Below, piece by piece: positions 44,301-57,172 of a stretch of DNA of 64,000 bases. Numbering within the stretch: position 1 is the stretch's first letter; every line of letters begins with the position of its first letter. The notes under the pieces were generated by a model. It saw nothing but the letters and a program-made list of their open reading frames with translations, was not told where the DNA came from and did no database searches. Both the position numbers and the translations under genes were made by a program. Source of the DNA: Athene noctua (Eukaryota > Chordata > Aves > Strigiformes > Strigidae); contig NC_134038.1 in assembly GCF_965140245.1 (NCBI RefSeq), positions 4,669,353-4,733,352 on the forward strand. The letters are read 5' to 3'.

Positions 44301-44524
44301 TTCTGCCGCCAGACTAGTGAATCCTACTCTGCCTGGCCACATGGACTAGCCAGCAGAGCCCAAAGGCAGACGGCAATGTCACAGACTACTCCTGTGCCCC
44401 ATACACTCTCATCACCCAGCAGCCGGCCAAGGCTACTCCACGAGCTCACTGTGACAGAGATATATTTCAGAGTTAAACATCTGGCAGTTCAGAAGGGCCT
44501 GCCAAAGGAAAAATAATAGTTTCC
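41343..44524. other. Intergenic DNA, no gene recognised
   Basis: No coding region recognised. A short alternating GTGCATGCATGCATGCAG lies at 43571-43588. Confidence 0.5.
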
Positions 44525-44669
44525 TTCCTGGAGTCCCTATGCCTGGAGGTGTTTAAGAGTCAGGCTGGCATAGCACTTAGCAATATAGTGGAGAATGGTC
44601 ATTGTTGGGCTGGTGGCTGGATTGGATGATCTTCGGGGTCTTTTCCAGCCTAGATGATTCTGTGATTCC
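44525..44669 (+). mobile_element. CR1 LINE 3' end, plus strand
   Basis: GCCTGGAGGTGTTTAAGAGT, GGAGAATGGTCATTGTTGGG and GGATTGGATGATCTTCGGGG, then TAGATGATTCTGTGATTC. About 145 bp of the CR1 3' UTR with an intact terminal repeat. Confidence 0.92.
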
Positions 44670-47459
44670 TTGCTTTAAATTCTTCAGGCTTTTTACAGTG
44701 GATACACCTCAGGATCTTGCTGGTGTTCATTAGTCTTCTCTCCCTTGTCCCCATTGGATGGATGCATCTCTGATCCAAAACAGGCCAGGGGTACAAATAT
44801 TTCAACCCCTGAAAATCCAGTGCTTGATACCAGTAATCTCCATCCTTTGTCCCCAGCGCCAGCTCTGATGTTGACTGCTGTGTGACTACGGAAGCTTTCA
44901 TTGCAATGTTGATACCTCAGAACAGCATCACTATGCCCTCTGAGAGCACATCCTTTCCTAGTCATGCCTTGGAGCCCTCATCCATCTCTGAGATAGAAGG
45001 GCACTGTGTCAAGACTAGAGAGAGATCTCAGCTGTCCTGGCACTTAGATTTGTTTTCAGCATCAATTTCCTCCCTTGCACCAAAAGAAACCACCAGGAGG
45101 TTGCTCACTGCTCTCTAATGCCATTCAGTTTGTTCTTTGATGTATATAAAAAAGCACTTCTCCCTTTGGGCTGGTATCTCCTCTGTCTCCTTCTTCCAGC
45201 TTTTGATCTTTTCCCTGTCCCCAGACAGAACTGGAGAAAAACATCGATTCTTCTGAGCCTTGAACCCAGCAAAGGGCTCAGAGTAGCCCCAAAAATCTAA
45301 GGACAGTTTAACCATATACTTGTTTCATGCATTTAACTAACTTAGCCTTTTCTTCCTGACCTGCTCTTGCTGACCCTGCGATGCAGTTTGCTACCCTGCC
45401 CTGGTAGCCCATGGGTCCCGCTGCAGTCCAGACCATCTTCCCAAACCCAAATCCCTGCAGCAACCCCTGTTATTCATCATCAAAGAGGAAAGGTCCTTCG
45501 TAGCAGTCATAGCCAGCAGGAGAGGGTTTTGCTGGCTCTGCCCATGACCCTGAGAGGCTCCAAGCACATCTCTTCACCCTACAGCACCTTATCATCCCTC
45601 TGGGTCCAACCACTGTCCCATATGAGCCACTGCTGTGGGTGTGAGCTCCCTCCAGGGAAACAAGACCAAGGTGCCAAGGGATATTATTTCACTGACAGCT
45701 GGATTTACACTTTCTTTGTCTGGTCCAGACGTCACTTTTCACAGCTCATTGCTCTGCTTTCTGTCCAGCCCTCTTTCTCCCTCCCTCCTCTCCCTTTATG
45801 TATAGGTATTTTATTGCAAACACTCTGGTTTTTACGACCGGATTTTTCACGCTCTGGCCCACTTCCCCCATCAATTCTTTTGTCACTTTTACTGTCAGCT
45901 GCTCCTGAATAAAAATAACAAGAGGAGCCAGGTTTCATGAGCTGGTCTCCGTGCTTGGGGGAACCTGCGGAGAACAAGGGGAAAATTACATTGAATAACC
46001 AGGCTACCTGCCAGGAGAAGCAGTTGCTAATAATTGTATGCTGGGTGAAGAGCACGGTGCATTTGTAACTTATTATTTAATTGAAATGCTTTTCTGTTTT
46101 TTCTTTGAAGTCCTCTTCTTCTGACCAAAGAGTGACCGGGTGTTCATTAGAGAGCCTCTCATAGTCCACCCCAGCCTGAGCTGGAAGCAAACAGACACTA
46201 CTGTAATTCCCCAGTGAGACCCTGTTCCCATCAGAGCCGTGCTCGGTCCTGCTCCCACCCAACCATGCGACCCACCAGCCCCTCTTCCACACAATCCATA
46301 GTTACCAATGTAAAAGGCATCATGCCACAAAGATAAATCCAGAGGAAAACTCATCCATTCTCTGGAGAAGTTTACAGACCCAGGGCAGGAGGGTCTTGCC
46401 TCACAGCCCCATACCATCAGGGTTTCATTAAGAATGGGAAAATTTCCAGGGCCAGGAAAGGCAACGGGTTCTCCTTGGCTCCTTCAGTCCTTGCTGCACT
46501 TTGTAAGCTTTACAGCAAAGAAATCAGAATAATCCCTAATTACACACTTGGAGAAATTAATGCTGGTTTTCTACAACCACTGAATAACTAGAAAGGGACT
46601 CTCTTTTACAGATGTTCATAAAAACTACAAGAGTTCAGCCATGTAGAGTTGATCCTGCTTCTGCTCTTATCCCAGGCCCAGCAGTCACCATTTCTATGTC
46701 AGCAACCATAGTTGTGCAGCGAAACACTCCTGGGATCACACTGGAATGTCATGTCTTATACCAGTAAACCACTGGCACAGCCCTTGGCGTGACCAGGGAC
46801 ATGGAACACTCTCCTAAATGATTCCCCAGAATGAAAATCAGGAGTTAGCACTGGGCTTTTCGGACCAGGCAACTTGCAGACGGTCCCCTTGCTTTGGATG
46901 TAAGGAGGGTTTAGCAGTGCCTAGGTCATTCTTGCTGAGCTCAAGGTAGTAGAAAATTCCCTGACACTGGCAAATTTACTGTTGTAGACATGGGTGGCAA
47001 GTGCAGATGAGCTGGCATTGCAGCTGCTGCCCGTCTGGCCCGAGCATTACTCAAACTGTAGAGCTTTGTAGAACTATTCCTAATGGGAGGAGAAGTCAGT
47101 GTTACAGACAGGGACTTTGCTAGAGTTCATGTTTACTTACAAAACAAGCTACTGTAACTCATCCTTCACAGCAGTTCCCACCTGCTGTGAACCAGCAGAC
47201 CTGCTCTCTGATGGCCTCTGTCTCCAAGAAAGCTCTGTCTCCCTGCTTGTCCTTGCTCAAAGCTGTTCTCCTGGTTTCCTACCCACAACCCAGGCCAACA
47301 CCCCGGCCCTGAGGAGCTCCAAGACACCTCCCAGCCTGTGCCTTTTTGTGCTCCCACCTGCTGCTCCTCTTACTGTTTGTATTCCCCAAAAGATCTTCCT
47401 TTTAACCTTTCCACAACAGACCTTCCTTTGTTGGTTCTCAGACAGCAAACTGAGGGTGA
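44670..47459. other. Intergenic DNA, no gene recognised
   Basis: No coding region or interspersed repeat recognised. The AT-rich stretch 45960-46090 is a candidate conserved non-coding element (see findings). Confidence 0.5.
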
Positions 47460-48150
47460 CTCGCGAAAACTGACTCTACAACTCGGAGAGAGTTATACAG
47501 CAGGTATGTTTACTCCGGCACTGGGGTGCAAGGGGATTTCTCCACAAAGCTTGCACACCAACAGCACATTTTACCGGCAATTTATCGAGTGTGGATATAC
47601 ATATTCATTGGATTGCATAATCCAACAAATATCCATACGCATAAGTGAGGCTGGATTAGTTCTAGAGGCTGGTGTCAGCAGTTTATGTTCTCTTTGTGCC
47701 TGCACATTGCCTCCTGGTGGGCATCTTTGGGGGTCTTTGGGAGGAAGGCTTGTAGTCTTTCTCACCTTGTACTTTTCCTCAGAGCATGCGCAGATTCTCT
47801 TGGCCAATTTCTTGAATAACAAGAGTGGTTCCCACTGGTTTACCACCTCTATCTTACCTAGAAGCACCAGTATATTAATTTCTACTGCCCATACATGGCT
47901 ATCTATCCATTACAAAGACTAAACTTGCTAGAACACAACTGCTGAACATAGTAAGTTTCCGCAGAAAACTGCTTTGTTTTGATGAACACAGTCGTCCTTG
48001 GTAAGCTTCCACAGAACAGTCAGGGAAAGCAGGATTATTAAGCAGATTCAGAAATCATTGTAAATTGCTATAAGTAAGTAAGTTGCAAAGTAGGTGATCA
48101 TTTCCTTGCATCAAGGGCACAATCAAGGCACTTTTCTTCTCCACAGAACA
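47460..48150 (-). mobile_element. Possible solitary LTR fragment of an endogenous retrovirus
   Basis: The stretch has features I associate with avian LTRs: an imperfect palindrome at 47601-47632, a strip resembling a start region around 47461-47510 (CTCGGAGAGAGTTATACAGC, orientation reversed), and abrupt composition change. No gag, pol or env coding sequence is present around it. Edges, terminal TG/CA and target-site duplication could not be fixed. It may instead be unique DNA. Confidence 0.3.
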
Positions 48151-51100
48151 AAGCTGCAGACTGCTCTTGCAGCTCTTTCTCTTCCCGTTCCAGGGCAGGG
48201 TTGACTGCGCTTCACACGGCAGCTGACGAGGGTTAGTGGGGATTCACCCAAGCAATGCTTCCCGAGGCTTCAGCCGCATTTCACCTCGCACATTCAGCAT
48301 ACTGCTCTGGAGGAGAGCGGCTCAGGAGGCAACGTCCCACCAGAGCACCACCACCACGCATGGGGCACCGATCCCAAAGCCAGCCTGGCCTCCCTGATGT
48401 GACAAAGGGGACAGCAGCAGCATCCCATCAGCCATACTGAGATCTCAGTGCCCACCCTGGTTGTAGAGGATAGATTTCTACAAAAGGTTTCTCTTTCAGA
48501 AGATTCACATTTTCTAGTATAATGAAAGCTGACGCTAAAATCAGCGCAGGCACAGCTACTCCAGGAAGAGAGAATGCAGAATTCATTTCATTTTACTGGA
48601 GGCATCCAACAGTTGGGCATTAAATCTGAATCCATCATTTAAGCTTTTTCTCTTGTTAGTATCTGAATGGACCACCCGATGTATATTGTAGCTGAGTCTT
48701 TTCAGATGTTAACTATTTCCGATAAAAATACCTTCCTATAAAGATGTAAGATTCTCCTTTAAGTCTATATATATCTGCCATATAACATGAGTTGCAGTAA
48801 GTGAGGGCTGAATTTATCATAGAATTAAGTTTCTTGCGGGGAAAGAAAGACTTGATTTAGAGGCTAAAAATTTTCTTTTGAAAATGACACTGAAAAATTC
48901 TCACTGTATTTTCACAAGCATGGAAGGAAATGTGGTACAGCAGCTCATAAACACCTGGATAATGCAGCAGCTCATCTCCAGGGATATGACTTTCATTTAT
49001 ATCACAAACTAAACAAAGATGCTAAAGTTGCACAGGTTTTTTCATTTGCATTAATTAGACTGAGAGTGTCACAGACAAAATGACACAATTGTGACTAATT
49101 GGCAAGAAAGCAGATTCCAAGTTGACAGGAAAAAAAAAAATTCCTGTCTAAATTGGATTCAAATCAGTATATGTATGATTTTTAGTTTCCTAGAAACTGG
49201 AAGCTTTCCAAATGTGCTACCCACCCAACAGAATTGGCATTTTATCAGTTCCACAGCCAGTAGCAGCAAAATAGAAATTGATACCAACTGCACTGCATTA
49301 CCCCAGGCAACACCCACATCCCCCTGCTCCTGGGGTTAATCATTGTGTGAACTCACCCAAAGCTTGAAAACCAGCAGGTTCAAGAGTTCCTGGCCCATAA
49401 TCCTGGCCAGGTTCCACTGAAGCCTAACCTTGGACTCAGTAAAATCACTTTAAACCCAAGGGTTTTTTTAAATGAAGAATTTTGTATTTGCTGAATTAGT
49501 GTTTTCCCATGACCCTTTTACTTTAGCAAAAAAATAATAATTTCAGTTGTTACGGTAGGTCTTTCATAGGCCTATCCTTGATTTTACACGGACATCTGTG
49601 CAACCTCTCCTATCCAAGCAAGAGCCAAGCATGCATAATACAACCACATAGCTAATAAAAGTAATTCATGTCAGAGATAGCCTGGAAACAGGACATAAAA
49701 CCACAGATTAAAAATAACTTAAACCTGGATGGAGTCAAGGTTGAAAGAATATCAGCAATTTTCAGGTAAGCGAGTTACAGGGTGTAGGCACCAAAAGAAG
49801 CCATTTCAAACACTGGAAATTCAGTTTAAATTCAAAGAAGTCCAAGCACTTTAAAGAAATGCAAAGTTAGAATAGCCAAAAATATTAACTCTGCCCTGTA
49901 GCAAGTCCACACAAAACCCATTTCATTATGATAAGTGCTCTAATTCTATTTTTAAGTCATCAGAGAGATTGAGCTGCCCAAGGTTACATTTGATACTTTC
50001 ACTTTTCTCTTTTGCAATGTAATTCAGGCAAAATTAACAAACGAACGTCAAGAGCTTTAAAAAAGTGGTTTTGCAAAAATACGTGTAGGCAGTGGAATTT
50101 TCTTGCAATAACAATCTTATTGCTGGAGTTGTTTAAATCCAGATGAGGCACTTGAGAACGAAGCAAAGAGACAATCTCATTCTGCTCCTGCCGGGGCATG
50201 TGGACAGGATGACCTAACAAGTCTTTCCCATCTGCCATCCCTGCGGTTCTCTGAGAAATTAAATCCCAGGAGACGCAGGGCCTGATCCTGAGAGGTGAAC
50301 CCAGCAGACTAGACTTCACCCTACTTAGGCTTACTATAAATAAGTTTGTGTTGGGGCCAATTACTGGCATTTGTCTCTTTCTCAATCCTTTTAGTCAGAA
50401 CCTCTTGGCATTTAACGATGTGATTTTTCCAGCAATATATAGATTGCTTTCACTTCTATGTTTTTCCCAGCTGTCTGACTCAGAAATGTGGGCTGACTTG
50501 GTTAAATCTAGAGTGCCAATGCTAGAGAGATGGGCAAAGATGTCAAAAAAAAAAAAAAAATAAAATCCCACACCCTAATTTTGCAAATATTTGTGCAAAG
50601 GAAAAAATGAATCTGCCTCTTATGTGTCTACCCTCTTGCTGAGTTTATAGTGAGTATGCCAATGGATGACTTTTCTGGCAGAAAAACTGGTGTAAAGAGC
50701 TCAAAAATATTTCAGGAGGGTTAATTTTCATTGCACAGCCCTCATCCTGAATGTCATCAATCTCATCAAAGATCAAAACCATTACTGTTTAATCTGTGTA
50801 CCCTACAAAAAGTTAACCAGACATGAAACTGTCACTAACTGAGAAATATTTACTACAACTAGATGAAAAATAATACCCCATAATGTGTACAATCAAGAAA
50901 ACCTTCATCCCCTAGAGGACAAATTAAAAACAGAAAAGGAGGCTAAATTCCAGGCGTGTGTTATTTAACTGAATTATGTTCTCAGCTTTCATTTTGTTGG
51001 GTTTTTTTTCTATGTGCCTTCCAATCCAGGGAAACCGTTTGACAACATTTCAGAGCTGTTCAAAATTTGGGGGGGGACACGACTACTTACTTTTATGAAA

Positions 51101-53959
51101 TCCACCATTTTCTGTCAAAGTGAGAGTTTGCATGAGAAGTTTCCATTTTTCATGTAATAATTTTAGCCATCAAAAATGCCCTGGGACACACATTTCAGTC
51201 AATCTAATGGAAGTTAGCAATTAAGTCCAGTGTGAGTTGCCGAGAATTTGAAAATTATTTGCACTGAGCATTCAAACATGGAAAAACTGGTACTTTAGAT
51301 ATCCTAAAAGTTGAATGATGTTTACAGAAAATGGCCTTTCTTCACATGCACAGCTAGGGGCAGAAGGTGGCCTTCTAGCACATCAAAATACCTTGTCTAC
51401 ATGCTGGCACTTCTCACAAGGCAGTGTTGATGCCAACCTGCTGTGTCCTGTGACCAGCAGCTACAAGAATATGCCATCACCAGGGTTTCCCCTCAGTGCT
51501 CTGGATTCCTTCCTCCTTCACGCCCCACTGGGTCAGATGCCATCAAGGTATTAACTGTGGAAAAATCATGCTGAATAAAAGAAATGGCAGCTGACAAAGA
51601 CAAGAGCTTCCAAGTTATGTTTACCAGCACACATGTATATTATAATTTCTGTGGCAAAAGTGGCTAGAGGATTCTTCCAGGCCTTTTCCCACCCACACAG
51701 AAGTTTGAACGCTGTCCAGAACTCCTTACACCTCTTCCATAAAAATGGATTCTGGTACAGGAGTGTTGCCTCATGTCACTTTTTAGAGTCCTTCACGAGT
51801 CAGTAATGAACACCTCAATCCAACCCAATTTCAGTCCGGAAAAACTGCTCCTTATCACTTCAGCATGAGATATAAAAGAGCCTTTTGGACTGCATGCTCC
51901 TTCTTATAGGATTTCCCACTGCACTGAGCTGGAAGGCAGGCAGAGCAGCAGGTCACCAGGCAGGCACTGAGCTCAGGGATGACTGGACCTATTGCCAGGG
52001 ATGGAGATGACAGTACTGTGGTCTCTGCACCCCTCCAAAGGAGTTGACTATAGGAAGGTCCCACCAACATAGACTTCTCAACACAGTTCTGGGATAGCTA
52101 TCACAGGAACTGTACGCTGCTACCCACCCAAGCCAAGACATATACCTGCTGTCCACAGTGGCAATGGTCTGAGTCATGTCTTCAGTCCAGTCCATGCAGT
52201 GTCTTGCCCTTCCCAAAGTGACTAGTTCCAAGGGGGAGAAACTGATATCCATTTATCTGAGCCCTGAGAAGAGCAGAGGACAAACAGGCAGCAAGGGTAG
52301 AAGGAATTAGGGCTACTCTGTGCCTGGTAGATTCATGCTTCTGAACCTCTAGCCAAAAATGGAGACTACTCCAATTCAGAGGAAGGTCATGCTCCTATCT
52401 CAGTCAACGGCAAAATTCCCGGTGATTTCAGTGGCAGTAGAAAAAAGCCTTGTGAAAAAAAGGGCAATAAGAAGGGCAGCAAAATCACAGTTGCCATAAA
52501 TGTGCTTGCACGTCAGCTTTCTATCTGCAAAGGCTTTATGTGAGCTAACCTCATCCCCATCACCACAAGCCATCAGGCTGCGTGTGGGTGGTCAGGGCAG
52601 CGTTCGTGGCCGGGCAGACATCTATCAGAACTGTGCTCTGCTCAGAGGGGAGGTCCCCCGTGCTGAGATTGCCCATGTTAGGTAGTGCTCAGGAGACACA
52701 AGGATTGTGCCAATCCATCATGCCAGACCAAGGAGACAGATGAGGGAAGTCAGGTGTGGGGTTGGAAGTGTCCCAGCCTTGCCACGCAGCATCGTCTTTC
52801 AATGGCTGATCATTCTCTATTGATTTCAGAGGCTGTGTATGTCATCATTACACCACGCTGCTGACACTGTGCAGAGGAAAATGATAATACTGAGAGGGTG
52901 GCATCTGGGTATTGTTTCAAAATACAGATTTGCTCTGGATTCTTTATTGCCCAGGGAAAGGAACAGAGCCAAGGCTCCCAGGCAGATTGCCAGACAAGGA
53001 TCCTGGAATCCCCAGCTCTGGGAACTTCATCTGATGAAGCATCCTGAAAGTCCACAAAAAGCTCAGTCTGCTCAGCGACCCCCAATCTACACAACAGAGA
53101 AACATGGTAGGAACCAGGGAAACACGCACTACAGACTACTTTGCTAGGAGCTTAATCAACCCAACTGAGTCTGCTAGTACGTCAGCGCCATGAAATACTC
53201 CAAAGTATGGGAGGGTCTGGACTATACTCCCACCATAAGGGTAATTATTCTTCATTTGCCTGGCTCATCACATAGGCAGTTAGTCTGGTGGGGCAGAAAT
53301 GACTTCTCACTTTGTCCATAAAACCTCTCTCCTGAAAACCCTACAGAGTAAATTAGCACATAATAATAGACTTGGAGATACAAATATTTTCTTGGTCATA
53401 TGTCAATTTTTTTTTTTTTTTTTTGGCGGGGGTGGGGAGTCTTGGCAAACTTTTTGGGATAAAGAAGAAGAAATATTTTTAAGATGAAAGAGGGAGACAG
53501 GTACAACATGAGTTTTTCTTTTATTGAGCTGTGGCTGTTAGAAGTATTAGGGCATTGGATTCTCAGGCATTCAGCTCCTGCTCTTGTATAAACAGAATTC
53601 TAAACCATCAAGCAAAGGCTTTATCTCCCAGGGAATTTAACATTTCTCTTGAGTGCTTTCAAAGGAAAAGAATGTAGTTCCAGAACTGGACAACTTTCTT
53701 TAAGCCATCCTCATAGTTGATGTCACCATGGATAAACAAAGAAATTCTGGGGCCAAGAAAAATGGCAAATTCATCCTTGAACAGCTACACCAAGAGTTAC
53801 CTTGCCTGCTCTGAGGGCAAAGCAAGCTTCTGTCCAGCTGGCCAGAGGGCTCTTTGGAAAGTGGAACAGAGCTGAAAAGGCCTCAAGGACCTAATTGCTG
53901 ACCCGTATTGTCACAAGATTGTCACTATTTCCTCAAGGGGACAGAAAATCCCCAAGACA
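48151..53959. other. Intergenic DNA, AT-rich, no gene recognised
   Basis: 5.8 kb without a supported coding region. 48480-51300 is clearly AT-rich. Contains an A16 tract at 50545-50560, a T18 tract at 53407-53424, and an octamer-homeodomain cluster at 49044-49058 (see findings). Confidence 0.5.
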
Positions 53960-56420
53960 ATGTGCTTGGGATTGCCCAAAGCCAAGTGCAGGACCTTGTA
54001 CTTGGCCTTGCTGAACTTTTTGAGGTTTGCATGTCCCACCTCTCCAGCCTGTCCAGGTCCCTCTGGATGGCACATCCCTTCCCTCCAGTGTGTCGACTGC
54101 ACATCAACTGCACCACACAGCTCCGTGTTATTGGCAAACTTGCTGAGGGTCCACTCAATCCCACTGGCAGTGTCACCAACAAAGATGTTAAACAGCGCCG
54201 GGCCCAATACTGACCCCTGAGGAACACCACTGGTCACTGCTCTCCACTTGGACATCAAGTTTTTGACGGCAGCTCTTTGAGTGCAACCATCCAACCAACT
54301 CCTCAATCCACCAAGTGGCCCATCCATTGAATCCATGTTTTTTTCTAATTTGGAGATAAGCATGTTTTACGCAACAGTGTTAAATGCTTTGCACAAGTCC
54401 AGGTACATGACATCAGTTGCTCTTCCTTTATCCACCAACTCTGTAACCCCATCACAGAAGGCCACCAGGTCTGTCAGGCATGATTTGCCCTTAGTGAAGC
54501 CATGTTGGCTGTCACCAATCACCTCCTTATTTTCAATGTGCCTTATCATAGTTTCCAGGAGGACCACTCCATAATCTTGCCAGGGACAGAGGCGAGACTG
54601 ATTGGCCTGTGGTTCCTTGGTTCTTCATTTTTTCCTTTTTTAAAAATGGGGGTTATGTTTCCCATCTGCCAGTCAGTGGGAACTTCACCAGACTGCCATG
54701 ACTTCTCAAATGTGATGGATAGTGGCTTAGCCACTTCATCCACCAGTTCCCTCAGGACCTGTGGATGCATCTCATCAGGTCTCATGGACTTGGGCACCTT
54801 CAGGTTCCTTAGACAGTCTCTAACCTGATCTTCTCCTACAGTGAGCAGTTCTTCATTCTCCCTGTTCCCACCTTTGCCTGCTGTGACTCAGGCGGTGTGG
54901 CTGGAGCACTTGCTGGTGAAGACTGAGGCAAAGAAGTCATTGAGTACCTCAGCCTTATCCATGTCCTGGGTAACCAGGTCACCTGTTTCCTTGTGGAGAG
55001 GGCCCTCATTGTCCCTACTCTTCCTTATATCTCTGACGTACCTATGGAAGCTTTTCTTGTTGCCCTTGATGTCCTCGGCCAGATTTAATTCTATCAGGGA
55101 TTTGGCTTTCCTAACCCTATCCCTGGAGGCTCAGACAGTTTCTCTGTATTCCTCCCAGGTTACTTGTCCTTTCTTCCACCCTCTGTAGGCTTCCTTTTTG
55201 TGATCCAGCTCATCCAGGAGCCCCTTGTCCATCCACGCAGTCTGCCTGGCATTTTTGCCTGACTTCCTCTTGTCAGAACGCATCGCTCCTGAGCTTGGAG
55301 GAGGTGATCCTGGAATACTGAGCAGCTTTCTCGGGCCCCTCTTCCCTCCAGGGCTTTATCCCATGGTGCTCTGCCAAGCAGATCCCTGAAGAGGCCAACA
55401 TCTGCTCTCCTGAAGTCCAGGGTAGTGAGCTTGCTGTGCACCCTCCTCACTGCCCGAAGGTTCTTGAACTCCACCATTTCATGTTCACTGCAGCCAAGGC
55501 TGCCCTTGAGCTTCACACTCCCCACCAGCCTCTCCTTGCTGGTGAGAACAGGGTCCAGCACAGCACCTCTCCTCACTGGCTCCTCTATCACTTGGAGAAG
55601 GAAGTTATCATCACTGCATTCCAGGAACCTCCTGGATTGCTTATGCCCTGCTGTGTTGTCCCTACAACAGACACTGGAGTGGTTGAAGTCCCCCATGAGG
55701 CCCAGGGCTTGTGAACATGAGGCTGCTCCTGTCTGTCTATAGAGGGTTTTGTCAGCTTGGTCTTCCTTCATTGGGTGGCCTGTAGCAGACCCCCACTATA
55801 TCATCACCTGTCCCTGCCCTCCCTTTAATCCCAAGCCATAAAGTCTTTGTTGCTCCTCATCCATCCCCAGGCAGAGCTCTGTGCACTCCAGCTGGTCATT
55901 GACACAGAGGGCTACCCCCTCTCCTCATCTTCCCTGCCTGTCCTTCCTAAAGAGCCTGTATCCTTCTGCTCTAACACTCCAGTCATAGAAGCCATCCCAC
56001 TATGTCTCCATGACACCAATAAGATTGTAGTCCTGCAGGCATGTGAACATCTCTAACTCCTCTTGTTTATTCCCCATGCTACGTGTGTTTGCACAGAGGC
56101 ATTGAGGCATTTAATTTGGGCCCCCGATGAAGCTGACTTACTGGCTGGAATCCCTTTGTGCTGCTCCTCTGGTGCTCTCCTGCTGACCTGTGTCCCCTCT
56201 CCAGGCTCTGGGCATCTATTGCTGTCACTGGCATCAAGCTGGTAGGAGTGGGATGGATTGAGGTTCCTCTCCCCTAGCAACTTGTTTAAATCCCTCTTAA
56301 CCAGCTTGACAAGCCTATGACCGAAGATGCTCTCCCCCTTCTCTGACAGATGGACCCCATCATCATGTTTGATATGGGTTTCTTGGTCCTTGAAGCCACA
56401 TTTGAATGTCATCTATGTCA
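53960..56420 (-). mobile_element. Large defective CR1 LINE piece: ORF1 end, endonuclease and reverse transcriptase
   Basis: On the minus strand, from high to low coordinates: the end of ORF1 with the esterase-like DGVHLSEKG (about 56350); the start of ORF2 endonuclease (about 56080-55780); its later part with LMGDFNHSSVC and GCSEHEMVEF (55771-55160); then reverse transcriptase with NITPIFKKGKNEEPRNHRPI (54800-54550), SQHGFTKGKSCLTDLVAF (about 54500) and TSGVPQGSVLGPALFNIF (about 54220). Stops and frameshifts break every segment, and the catalytic ADD is Ala-Asn-Asn (54127-54132). The normal CR1 3' end is missing on the 53960 side. Confidence 0.9.
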
Positions 56421-56917
56421 GTCTATGTCCATGCTAGCTCAAAAAGATGGTTTCAAGAAAAAAAAACTGAGTCACCAGGCTGCCTAGCTATGTCTGAACC
56501 CAAAGTCAGTATATACTCAGTGCTATTGCAACATCTCCATTTGGTGTAGGTGCCTCCACACTGTCAGTTCCTTCAGCAACGGAGGCTGAGACAATAACAA
56601 AATCTTACCCCATCCATATCCACTAAAAAATAATTTCTTTGACTCCCTCCAAAATGCTTTCATTCCCCAGCTCCAGTGCACCAAGCTGTGCATCCATCAC
56701 CTCTTCTGGACACTTCAGCCATCCCCTGAGACCAGCAGGAGAACAAGCTGCATGAGTCAGCATCCTGCCTCCAACAGTGGACGCCCAAGAAAGAACATAG
56801 CCTTAGAACAAATATATAACTATTTCCTTAAAACGCTTCCCAGCATTCAGCAGCCTGCAGATTGGGAATTTCCCAGGTAAGAAAAGTCTTTAGTGAACTT
56901 TTATCCTAGACTTTTCC
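56421..56917. other. Intergenic DNA, no gene recognised
   Basis: About 500 bp of unique-looking AT-rich sequence between two LINE fragments. Nothing recognised. Confidence 0.5.
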
Positions 56918-57172
56918 AGTCTCTTTCTGAGCATACACAAACTTTCCAGATCCACAACATCCCGCAACACGGTACTCCACAATTTTACGACAAACTATGT
57001 GAACAACCACCTGTTTTTCTTGACCTTGTCCCTCAGTAGCTTAATTTGGTGTCCTCTGGTTCTTGCATTGACAGGGGCTGTGAAGAGTCATTCCTTAGTC
57101 TCCACCTCTGTGCTGCTGGAGTAATATTGTCAAATGCCCCTTCAGTCCTCACTTTTCCAGCCCGAGTCCCAA
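56918..57172 (-). mobile_element. Ancient CR1/L3-type LINE relic, minus strand
   Basis: Reads TACTCCACAATTTTACGAC, then AATTTGGTGTCCTCTGGTTC and CTTGCATTGACAGG, then AGTCATTCCTTAGTC: the inverted 3' part of an old CR1-L3 element (GTCC/GACC-CCTAGTTCTTG pattern). Strongly diverged. Confidence 0.65.

Noticed and set aside
47338..47922. 194-codon open frame on the + strand
   Set aside because: Spans the boundary of a possible LTR and unique DNA; no similarity to retroviral or cellular proteins.
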